The position numbers and the translations under genes were made by a program. A DNA stretch of 13,595 bases from Fimbriimonadaceae bacterium (lineage in GTDB: Bacteria > Armatimonadota > Fimbriimonadia > Fimbriimonadales > Fimbriimonadaceae). Positions 5,862 through 12,343 of the stretch are shown here, in pieces. The DNA is taken from NCBI GenBank assembly GCA_019454665.1, contig JACFNW010000017.1, positions 1 to 13,595 of the forward strand, read 5' to 3'. Position 1 is the first letter of the stretch. Each line of letters begins with the position of its first letter. Under the pieces are notes generated by a model. The model did not search any database, had not been told where the DNA came from, and worked only from the letters and a program-made list of their open reading frames with translations.

Positions 5862-7528
5862 AGTCCGTAACCTCCTTGGCGGGGCAGGCGGGCGATCCAG
5901 GCCCGGAGTTGGTCCGATCCTGGCGAGCGGCCGGTGCCGACGACGAGAGCCGGATCGGCGGCGTGAGCGGTCGCCACCTCGAGCGTCATGCCCCGCAGAT
6001 CGGCTCCGATGCCTCGCAGATAGTCCTCGATGAAGAGGGCTCCCGCTTCGCCATCCACCCAGTAGGGTTCGAGGCGGGTGCCTCCGGCGCGGCGGGCGTG
6101 ACCCGCAGCCGACCAATGGGCGCTTCGCGCACCGCCGATCAAGATGGCTCCGGTCGCCCCCGCGGGCGCCGGAACGATGCGCGTGGCTCCGTCGAACCAG
6201 GTCGCGCCATCGAGGACGCCCACCATGCCGCCGAAGCCCTGGCCTTGACCGGTGATCCGGCCCCAGCCGTTGCGAAGGAACCAGGGCGTGCCTTCGCTCG
6301 CGATCGCGTCGGAGTCGAACTGGTACGTGCGGTCGCTGCCGTGGTGGGTGCCGCCGAGGAAGAAAACGAGCGAGAAGTCGTTCACCGCGCTGGCGAACGC
6401 CAAGTTCTCCAGGGGCGCGGGGAGTTCGTGGACCTCGGGGTGGCCGGGATGAGCGTAGCGCCAGACGGCGACCGCCCTGCGCCCATCGGGGTAGGTGGCC
6501 ACGCCCACGACGGCGGACTCGTCGGCCTCGTAGCCCGGGGCCACGGTCTCGGCGACGGCTTCGACGGCGCCGGAGGGCGTCGCCAACACGAGGGGCGTTT
6601 CGCCCCGCCAGACGCAGGCGACTTTGCGGCCGGACCCATCGAGGACGTAGCCTGGCAAGCCGGTCACGTCATAACGCAACACCACGCCGCCCGCGTAGCC
6701 GGGAGGCAGCGGAAGGGCGCGGGCTGTCCCCGCTTCCCAAACGAACGGAACGGGGCCGGAAGGCAGATCGCAGACGCCGTACACGCGTTCGGCGCCTTGG
6801 GCGATGCCCGTGGGCCGCACGTTGAGGGCGCCCGGTAGGCCGACGATCTCTTCGAACCAGTGCGCCTCGCCCACGGGGATGCGCCGGGGAGCGCTCGCGA
6901 CGTTCCCGCTTCGAGCGATGACCGTTCCCTCGCCCTTCGATACGGCGCGGACCGTCCACCCGTCGAGTTCGAGCGCATGGCCGTCCAAGAGGTCAATTCG
7001 GTACGAGCCCTCGGTCAAGGCGACGATGCGTCCGTCGCTGGTGCGCGCCTCGATGGGCAGCCGCCTTTCTTGCCCAACCAGCAGAGAAGTCTCGAGGATC
7101 GTCAGGCTTGCGATGGTCGAGGAAAACGTGAACGGACCGAATGTCGCATTCGCGGCATCGAGGACGGCCTCGGAGACTGCTTCGGCCACCACATCGCCGC
7201 CGGCACCAGGCGCGGCGTAGAAACGCAACAGCGTGCGGTACGTCCCGGAAGGCAACGGGCTCGGGAAGCGGTACGTGACCGATTCGGGCGCGGTTCCCCC
7301 AGGACGGTCGGCCGTGAGGTTGGCGACGACGGCGTCCCGGTGGTCGAGGATTTGAGCCTGAAGCGACAGGGCGGCCGGCGGCGCATCGGCGTTTCGAGAC
7401 CGCTCGGGCCAGGCGACGACGAACTGGGGAGTGACGCTCCGATCTTGTGAAGTTCCCCCCGCGCCACCGCATCCGGCGAGCGCGGCGAGAAGACCGACGA
7501 GGCATAACAGGTTGGCTGGACGTTTCAT
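5858..7528 (-). CDS. Lipoprotein with Big_2-like domain and HAF-type propeller
   Basis: 556 residues. A lipoprotein signal with lipobox LAGC has Cys20, followed by a GGAGG linker. Residues about 33-135 form a beta-rich domain. Residues about 139-218 resemble a bacterial Ig-like (Big_2) domain (SLLVGQERRLPIEARTSDG ... GTVIARSGN). From about 225 to the end come repeated blades of the pattern G...G.A..W.......LP, and the end DYLRGIGADLRGMTLEVATA followed by AWIARLP matches the usual finish of HAF-repeat extracellular proteins. It should be a membrane-anchored surface protein, perhaps a binding scaffold. Its last codons contain the ribosome-binding site of the coupled protease gene, suggesting the two products act together. 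Domain assignments are by eye. Confidence 0.75.
   Translation of the reverse strand: MKRPANLLCLVGLLAALAGCGGAGGTSQDRSVTPQFVVAWPERSRNADAPPAALSLQAQILDHRDAVVANLTADRPGGTAPESVTYRFPSPLPSGTYRTLLRFYAAPGAGGDVVAEAVSEAVLDAANATFGPFTFSSTIASLTILETSLLVGQERRLPIEARTSDGRIVALTEGSYRIDLLDGHALELDGWTVRAVSKGEGTVIARSGNVASAPRRIPVGEAHWFEEIVGLPGALNVRPTGIAQGAERVYGVCDLPSGPVPFVWEAGTARALPLPPGYAGGVVLRYDVTGLPGYVLDGSGRKVACVWRGETPLVLATPSGAVEAVAETVAPGYEADESAVVGVATYPDGRRAVAVWRYAHPGHPEVHELPAPLENLAFASAVNDFSLVFFLGGTHHGSDRTYQFDSDAIASEGTPWFLRNGWGRITGQGQGFGGMVGVLDGATWFDGATRIVPAPAGATGAILIGGARSAHWSAAGHARRAGGTRLEPYWVDGEAGALFIEDYLRGIGADLRGMTLEVATAHAADPALVVGTGRSPGSDQLRAWIARLPRQGGYGL
5871..5877 (-). promoter_or_regulatory. Shine-Dalgarno of the coupled protease gene
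   Basis: AAGGAGG on the minus strand, nine bases before the protease ATG at 5861 and inside the last codons of the upstream lipoprotein gene. It is the strongest ribosome-binding site in the window and fixes the protease start. Confidence 0.85.
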
Positions 7529-7540
7529 CGGAATCTGGGA

Positions 7541-7546
7541 AATGTA
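7541..7546 (-). promoter_or_regulatory. Possible -10 box for the lipoprotein-protease unit
   Basis: TACATT on the minus strand, 12 bases before the ATG at 7528, which would give a leader of about five bases. It lies in the 74-base gap after the amidase gene on the same strand. No -35 box or Shine-Dalgarno is visible; weaker than the other candidates. Confidence 0.3.
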
Positions 7547-7602
7547 CCCTCACAACTCGGTCTTACGAGGTCCACCCAGTCCACCCACGCGCCAGCCCGG
7601 GC

Positions 7603-8325
7603 TCAAGGAATGCCGTGCTTCTTCTTGTACTCCGTGATCAGGAAGTCCACGCGGGCGTCCTTGCGGATCGAGCCCAGCGAGTCCCGCATCGCGTCGTTCC
7701 ATTTCATCGCCGAAGCAAGCGCGTAAAGCCCGCGGATGTGGGTGAACAGGGCTTGCGCCGTCGCCTCGTCGTAGACCTCTGCCGCCGGAGGCTGCGGCGC
7801 GGGGATCGCCTCGGCCTTCACCCGCTGACCCAGCGTGGCCCGGATGACGTCCATGTTGATCCGATTGCCGGGGCACGACTTGGTGGTCTTGTACTCGGGG
7901 TTGTTGGTGATCCGGTTGACTTCGCGGTGGCCCAGAACGACGTTCGCCAGCTTCACGCGAAGGGCGTCGTCCGACTTCTTGGCTTCGGCGATCAGCGAAG
8001 GCCAAAGCCCGTACTTCTTGAGCAGGTTCACCAGCAGGTCCATCAAGGCGGCGTTTTGGGCGGGCGTCCAAGGGTGGTGGTCGCCGTGGCCGCTCATGCA
8101 GATGCCCATCGTGCCCGTGTTGAATCCCGCCACGTGCGCGCCCGCCTTGTCCTCCGAGCGCCCCGCGTTCACCGAGCCGTCGAGGCGGATGACGAAGTGG
8201 TAGCCGATCCCGGACCAGCCGCGCTCCTTGTGCCAAGCGTCAATCTGCGGGACCGTCGTGTCGTAGTTCTGAGTCGCCGTCCCGTGGGCGGCGGTGTGCA
8301 AGAAGATGCGGTTGATGGTGCGCAT
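7603..8325 (-). CDS. N-acetylmuramoyl-L-alanine amidase, T7-lysozyme type (Amidase_2)
   Basis: 240 residues. The Amidase_2 domain fills about 1-160. Zinc ligands are His10 (IFLHTAAHG), His133 (VLGHREVN) and Cys151 (KSCPGNRI). Tyr42 (GYHFVI) and Lys149 match the catalytic pair of T7 lysozyme. The enzyme cuts the bond between N-acetylmuramic acid and L-alanine in peptidoglycan. A proline-rich linker at about 173-180 (AIPAPQPP) leads to a helical tail of some 60 residues that could bind the wall. There is no signal peptide, as in phage endolysins, but no holin or other phage gene is near, so it may be a domesticated endolysin. The start is supported by TACAAT five bases upstream. Activity is confident; origin is inferred. 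Confidence 0.92.
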   Translation of the reverse strand: MRTINRIFLHTAAHGTATQNYDTTVPQIDAWHKERGWSGIGYHFVIRLDGSVNAGRSEDKAGAHVAGFNTGTMGICMSGHGDHHPWTPAQNAALMDLLVNLLKKYGLWPSLIAEAKKSDDALRVKLANVVLGHREVNRITNNPEYKTTKSCPGNRINMDVIRATLGQRVKAEAIPAPQPPAAEVYDEATAQALFTHIRGLYALASAMKWNDAMRDSLGSIRKDARVDFLITEYKKKHGIP

Positions 8326-8330
8326 GGTGG

Positions 8331-8336
8331 ATTGTA
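8331..8336 (-). promoter_or_regulatory. -10 box for the amidase gene
   Basis: TACAAT on the minus strand with only five bases before the ATG at 8325, so the mRNA would begin essentially at the start codon. The normal -35 position falls inside the first units of the 11-bp repeat array at 8344-8437, with no consensus -35 there. Confidence 0.5.
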
Positions 8337-8343
8337 GAGCGTT

Positions 8344-8437
8344 TGGCTGGGGTTGGGCTGAGGTTCGGCTGGGGTGGGGCTGCGGTCAATCCGAACCCCA
8401 GCCGGACTTCAGCCCAACATCAGCCGAACCCCAGCCC
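8344..8437. repeat. Eight 11-bp units, four direct then four inverted
   Basis: Four tandem units close to NGGCTGRGGTT run 8344-8354, 8355-8365, 8366-8376 and 8377-8387. After a six-base spacer, four units in reverse complement run 8394-8404, 8405-8415, 8416-8426 and 8427-8437. The two 44-base arms match at 34 positions when paired symmetrically, so a long imperfect hairpin or cruciform is possible. Each arm also has four runs of three or four G (plus strand left, minus strand right). The array occupies most of the 181-base divergent gap between the amidase and the SecD-head-like gene, which otherwise holds only the two -10 boxes. Function unknown; candidates are a protein-binding array, a bidirectional transcription block, or a mobile repeat. 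Confidence 0.85.
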
Positions 8438-8476
8438 AACGCACCCTCTGGAACGAACCGGCGAACCTGGAGCGTT

Positions 8477-8482
8477 CATAAT
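8477..8482 (+). promoter_or_regulatory. Possible -10 box for the six-gene envelope operon
   Basis: CATAAT, 24 bases before the ATG at 8507, would start transcription about 17 bases before the gene. No convincing -35 box or Shine-Dalgarno is visible. It is the best TATAAT-like match between the repeat array and the operon. Confidence 0.35.
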
Positions 8483-8506
8483 GTCGGCACCAGCCGCTCG
8501 GGCAGC

Positions 8507-9634
8507 ATGAAGATCCGCAACTCGACCAAGATCGCCTTCGGGTTCGTCGCCGTCACCCTTGGAGCCTATTTCGCCTACCAATCGTGGTCGGACAGGCAGG
8601 CCTTCGAGCGCAAGCTGGAGCCGATCGGACCGCAAAAAGTCAACCTGATCGGCATCGCGCCCGGCTCGGGATACCAGATCATCGTCGCCAACCAGATGGC
8701 CGCCCTGACTCAGGCCGAAAACGACCAATTCAGCGCGCCGGACGATCGCAGCGGCATGGGCGAGGTTTCTGGCCGCAAGCGCATCCCGATCCGCGAACTC
8801 ATCCGGTCGCTCCAGGGCGACGAAGCCGCGTTCAGCGAACTGCTCATGAAGATGAACGACGTGGACCAGAGCACGCTGCCGCGACCGGAGATCGTCTGGA
8901 CGTCCGCCGACCTGAGGAAGGCCCTGGACGGCGACCCCCAACTCAAAGCCAAACTCGAATCCCAGCTCAACATGACGCTCGACGGCGAGCCGCTGCCGCA
9001 ACTCAGCAAGGACGCCCTGTTCGACGGCATCTGGATCCGAACGCCGGTCACCATGGACGTGACCGTGGCGAAGGAGAAGCGAACGCTCACCGGCTACATC
9101 CAGCGCCCCTATCGGCCCTCGCTCTTGCGGTCCCTGGAAGAAAAGATCCGAGAGAAGTTCGATCTGACCGACGCTCTGTTGGCGGGCTACTACCGCGAGC
9201 TGGCACAGCCCATCTGGGACGGCGCGGCACCCAAAGAAGGCATCCGGCAGCACCTCGAGTCTCGCATCGCCACCGAGCATCTGGGCGACCTGACGGCCGC
9301 GCCCCAGCGCATCATCCAGAACTCCGAGTTCGTGATCAACGAAGACCACATCGAGGCGGTCAGTTACACGAGCTATGCCGGCGGGCGAGGGGCCATGCTG
9401 CACGACCTCAAACTGAAGCTGACCGAAGAGGGACGCATCCGCCTGTGGCAGTACAGTCGCAAGCCGGGCGGCATGGGATCGCAGCTGCTGTTCGTCGTGG
9501 ACGGCATTCCGATCGCCGCGCCGCGCGTCACCACCGATTTGTCCGGCCGAGAGGTCACAATAAGGCAACTTCCCGACGAGGGGTTGGTCAAAGACGCCAT
9601 CAACCTCATCGAGAGCGCCAAGAAGCCATCGTAA
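8507..9634 (+). CDS. Membrane-anchored protein with SecD head-like C-terminal domain
   Basis: 375 residues. One hydrophobic segment near the N terminus (about 9-25) would anchor it with the rest outside the cytoplasm. The middle (about 60-290) is mostly helical and unrecognised. Residues 301-375 follow the pattern of the head part of the SecD P1 domain: LTEEGRIRL, then LLFVVDGIPIAAPRV, then a glycine turn, and a final helix DEGLVKDAINLI. In SecDF that region captures proteins emerging from the Sec channel; this protein lacks the SecD transmembrane bundle, so it is not SecD. It heads an operon with four exported envelope proteins and rodA, starting four bases before the next gene. The start was chosen because upstream in-frame sequence is the repeat array. 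Role inferred only. Confidence 0.72.
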   Translation: MKIRNSTKIAFGFVAVTLGAYFAYQSWSDRQAFERKLEPIGPQKVNLIGIAPGSGYQIIVANQMAALTQAENDQFSAPDDRSGMGEVSGRKRIPIRELIRSLQGDEAAFSELLMKMNDVDQSTLPRPEIVWTSADLRKALDGDPQLKAKLESQLNMTLDGEPLPQLSKDALFDGIWIRTPVTMDVTVAKEKRTLTGYIQRPYRPSLLRSLEEKIREKFDLTDALLAGYYRELAQPIWDGAAPKEGIRQHLESRIATEHLGDLTAAPQRIIQNSEFVINEDHIEAVSYTSYAGGRGAMLHDLKLKLTEEGRIRLWQYSRKPGGMGSQLLFVVDGIPIAAPRVTTDLSGREVTIRQLPDEGLVKDAINLIESAKKPS

Positions 9635-9638
9635 GCCT

Positions 9639-10385
9639 ATGAAACCCATCCTTGCGTTCATCGCCGCCGTCGCACTGGTCTCGATTGGCTGCAAAGGAGG
9701 AGGCGGCAGCGGCTACACACCCGCTCCCGTGCCAAAGGTCGAGCCCGCCAAAGTCGAGCCGGGCAACGAAGCGGTCCTTCTCCCCGCCGCCGTCGGCAAC
9801 AAATGGGTCTTCGAAATCGAAGGCGAAACGTCCGTGTCGGGCAACCGCATGTTGACCCGTGCCACGGCCACCTACGAAATCAGCGGAGTCAAGGACACGC
9901 CGCGAGGCAAGGAGATCACGTTCAAGGTCACCACCAAAGGCGTGGACAACAGCGTTCGGACGAGCGAGCAGATGTGGTTGATGGACGCCAAAGGCATCTA
10001 CCAGGTGAACGGTGGCCAAAACAAACTGCAGTACGATCCTCCCCAACCCCTCGCCCTGTTCCCCGCTACCGCGGGAGACCCGGTGTCGTTCAAGGGAACC
10101 GGACCCGTCGCGACCGGCCTCCGAGGATCGTTCTCGGGCAAAGTGCAGTGCAACGGAAACGAGGAAGTGGACACGGGCAAGGGACGCCTGGGCGGCATCG
10201 CGTTCGCCAGCCAGGGCGATTGGAGCGGACCCGATTCGGCGGGCAAGACGGCCACGGGCAAGTTCGGCATGGTCGTGTGGTTCGCCCCGAACGTGGGCCT
10301 GGTTCGCGTCCGACAGGAATTGAGCGGTCCCAACGCAGGGGCGTTCCAAACGCTCCGCTTGATTGATTACGAGGTGAAGTCATGA
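9639..10385 (+). CDS. Lipoprotein, first of four tandem related envelope proteins
   Basis: 248 residues. Lipoprotein signal peptide with Cys18 (VSIGC), then a flexible GGGGSG and proline-rich linker to about residue 42. The beta-rich domain opens with LLPAAVGNKWVFEI (47-60), has PPQPLALFPATAGDPVSFKG at 134-153 and ends with VWFAPNVGLVRVRQEL (213-228). The opening (P...G..W.(F/Y)) and the closing W(F/Y)....GLV motif recur in the next three proteins and recall DUF3108/TapB-like beta-barrel families. It lies four bases after the previous gene and its TGA overlaps the next ATG (ATGA). Function unknown; probably a periplasm-facing or surface lipoprotein. Confidence 0.8.
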   Translation: MKPILAFIAAVALVSIGCKGGGGSGYTPAPVPKVEPAKVEPGNEAVLLPAAVGNKWVFEIEGETSVSGNRMLTRATATYEISGVKDTPRGKEITFKVTTKGVDNSVRTSEQMWLMDAKGIYQVNGGQNKLQYDPPQPLALFPATAGDPVSFKGTGPVATGLRGSFSGKVQCNGNEEVDTGKGRLGGIAFASQGDWSGPDSAGKTATGKFGMVVWFAPNVGLVRVRQELSGPNAGAFQTLRLIDYEVKS

Positions 10386-11092
10386 GAACCAAAGCACTGT
10401 TGGCCCTGCTCGTCTGCTCGCTGGGCCTGATGGGATGCAACCAGGACGCCAAGAAGACGCCCGAGGCGAACAACGAGCCCACCAACGAAACCGAGGCGCC
10501 CAAGCCGAGCCTTTCCGACGTGCCCGCCGACCTGAAGCACGCCGCTTACGAGTACTACGGGCTGACGAATCCGAAACAGGTGGACATGGAGATCGTGGTG
10601 GACGGAGGCGCGAGAGTGCTCACCGGCACCCAAACCGTCGAACTCGTTTCGCTGGAAGGCGGCAATGCCGTGTTCCGCATCGAGCGCACGGGCCAGCTCG
10701 CCACCCTCGGCAGCATGGACATCTCGGTCGAAAAGGACGGACTCTACGCCAAGAGCGCCAGCATCGGCCAGATCACGCGCTCGCTGGAACTGCCCGCCGA
10801 TCTCGCCGTGGGCAAGGAGTGGACCTCGGAACTCTCGCTGGAAAGCTCCGGCGGCGAGATGAAGCAGAAGAGCACGATGAAGGCCGTCCGCACCGAAACG
10901 GTCAAGACCAAGGCGGGCGAATTCAAGGACGCCCTCCGCGTCGAAGGCACCGGCACCGGCACGTTCAACGGCCAAGCCATGACCATGAAAATGACGGGCT
11001 GGTACGTCAAAGGCGAAGGGCCGGTACGGCTCGAAACCGAGATGACGAAACCCGACGGGACGAAGACGACTCAAGCCATCGAACGGACGTAA
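10382..11092 (+). CDS. Lipoprotein, second of four tandem related envelope proteins
   Basis: 236 residues. Lipoprotein signal with Cys19 (LMGC), then an acidic and proline-rich linker (about 21-46). The domain contains LPADLAVGKEW (137-147), VKTKAGEFKDALRVEGTG (174-191) and a closing WYVKGEGPVRLETEM (207-221). The stretch in which a tag residue is followed by F.(D/N)ALRV, then W(Y/F)..G.G.V, is like DUF3108/TapB-type proteins, seen in many bacterial envelope lipoproteins of unknown role. GAGGTG (10371-10376) is a good ribosome-binding site inside the end of the previous gene, and the start overlaps its stop by four bases, so translation is coupled. Confidence 0.82.
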   Translation: MRTKALLALLVCSLGLMGCNQDAKKTPEANNEPTNETEAPKPSLSDVPADLKHAAYEYYGLTNPKQVDMEIVVDGGARVLTGTQTVELVSLEGGNAVFRIERTGQLATLGSMDISVEKDGLYAKSASIGQITRSLELPADLAVGKEWTSELSLESSGGEMKQKSTMKAVRTETVKTKAGEFKDALRVEGTGTGTFNGQAMTMKMTGWYVKGEGPVRLETEMTKPDGTKTTQAIERT

Positions 11093-11103
11093 AGAAGGTT
11101 AGG

Positions 11104-11715
11104 ATGATCGTATCGCTGATTTGCGCGTTGGCGCTCGCCCCTCCGGCGCGCGAGTTCTTCCCGCTGGTGCCCGGCAACGTTTGGCACTACGACGACGGTG
11201 GCAAGCCCCGGAGCATGCAATCGAAAGACACGGTGGGCCAACCCGTGGACATCGGCGGTCGCAAGGCGATTCCGGTGATCTCCACGCTTGCCGGCGTGGA
11301 GGCCGAAGTGATCTACTACATTGACGAGGGCGACACGATCTCGATCGTCGCCTACCAGAAGGGCAAACCGCTCGAGGTGCCGATGCCCGTGCTGAAGGTC
11401 ACCGACAAGACCGAAAAGTGGGATTACGTCGGCGAAACGTACTTCGCAGGCGGCAAAGTGCCCCTTCGGATGAAGGCCGAATCGAAGAAGGGCCGCAACC
11501 GAAAAGTGCTGGGCAAGGATGTCGAAACATGGGAATCTTCGTACGATGCGACTCTGGGCGACGGCGTCACCGCCACGACGGTGAAACAGCGCGCCGTCTA
11601 TGCGCGCGGGATCGGTCTGGTGGAGATGACCAACGAAGGCCGAATCGGGCGCAACGTCCACAAACGCACGCTGACTCTGGTCCGTTTCGAACCGGGCCAG
11701 CCGGAAAGGCCTTGA
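11104..11715 (+). CDS. Exported protein, third of four tandem related envelope proteins
   Basis: 203 residues. A short hydrophobic signal (MIVSLICALALAPPA) without a lipobox cysteine at the end, so it is probably cleaved and released rather than lipidated. The mature protein opens at once with FFPLVPGNVWHYDD (18-31), the clearest case of the shared P...G..W.Y start. VPMPVLKVTDKTEKWDYVG is at 92-110 and the closing VYARGIGLVEM at 165-175. It begins 11 bases after the previous stop with GAAGG before it. The lack of a lipid anchor sets it apart from its three neighbours. Function unknown. Confidence 0.8.
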   Translation: MIVSLICALALAPPAREFFPLVPGNVWHYDDGGKPRSMQSKDTVGQPVDIGGRKAIPVISTLAGVEAEVIYYIDEGDTISIVAYQKGKPLEVPMPVLKVTDKTEKWDYVGETYFAGGKVPLRMKAESKKGRNRKVLGKDVETWESSYDATLGDGVTATTVKQRAVYARGIGLVEMTNEGRIGRNVHKRTLTLVRFEPGQPERP

Positions 11716-12335
11716 TCGCCCGACTGCTGCTCCTGACACTTCTGGGGGTCGCGGTCGCGGGCTGCGAACCGCCTCCGCCATCAGTGCCGCCGTTCGAAGG
11801 CCGCACCATCCGGGATCGCGAGACGTTCAAACCGGGAACCGCGCCCTACCCAACGGGCGAGTTGATCCTCGCCGAGCGAACAAGCATCCCCATCGAATTG
11901 GTCCGCACCGAAGACGCCGAACGCGGGCTGGTGACCTTTGAGTGCCGCGCCCACGGCGAGGTCGTGGATCAGGAGGTCTACCAAGACCGCGAGGAGTCGT
12001 TCAGCCTCGTGTCCAAGACCGGCGAATCGTTCGACCCGCCGCTGCCCCTGATCGTCTACCCAGTTCGCGTCGGCGAAACCAAACCGTTCGAATGGAAAGG
12101 CAAAGTGCTGGAAGGCGAAGTGCCGTCGAACGCGCACGCCGTCGTCACCGTTCTGGACGAACCCTCCAACCTGCCTGCCCCGTTCTCCGAGACCATCCGC
12201 GTGAACGTGGAGCTGAGCTTGCATGGTGTGGGCGACCCCACCAAGCGCGAACTGGCGTTTTGGTTCGTGGAAGGGCGAGGCCTGGTCAAGCGGAGTTTTG
12301 GGGCGCTTGACACGCGGCAGCCCGCCCAACCGTAG
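11712..12335 (+). CDS. Lipoprotein, fourth of the tandem set, TTG start
   Basis: 207 residues from TTG 11712. The start is fixed by the lipoprotein signal that follows at once (MIARLLLLTLLGVAVAGC, lipidated Cys18) and by its overlap with the previous stop as TTGA; no ATG or GTG gives a sensible signal peptide. GGAAAGG lies just before it. A proline linker (EPPPPSVPP) leads to a beta-rich domain with PPLPLIVYPVRVGE (109-122), close to the equivalent segment of the first lipoprotein, and the closing FWFVEGRGLVKRSFG (183-197). The next gene, rodA, starts eight bases after its stop. Function unknown. Confidence 0.8.
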   Translation: MIARLLLLTLLGVAVAGCEPPPPSVPPFEGRTIRDRETFKPGTAPYPTGELILAERTSIPIELVRTEDAERGLVTFECRAHGEVVDQEVYQDREESFSLVSKTGESFDPPLPLIVYPVRVGETKPFEWKGKVLEGEVPSNAHAVVTVLDEPSNLPAPFSETIRVNVELSLHGVGDPTKRELAFWFVEGRGLVKRSFGALDTRQPAQP

Positions 12336-12343
12336 GGATTGCC

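Noticed and set aside
4866..5870. A 334-codon plus-strand frame antisense to the protease
   Set aside because: Shadow of the protease gene, with no motif and no plausible start.
5862..6116. Upstream extension of the protease
   Set aside because: The signal peptide beginning MKKLVSLVF, preceded by AAGGAGG, marks the true start at 5861; the extension overlaps the lipoprotein gene in another frame.
8344..8437. CRISPR array
   Set aside because: Units are 11 bp, contiguous, without spacers, and half are inverted; no cas gene is near.
8294..8506. Upstream extension of the SecD-head-like gene
   Set aside because: The extra frame translates the 11-bp repeat array and overlaps the amidase start; the membrane anchor begins just after ATG 8507.
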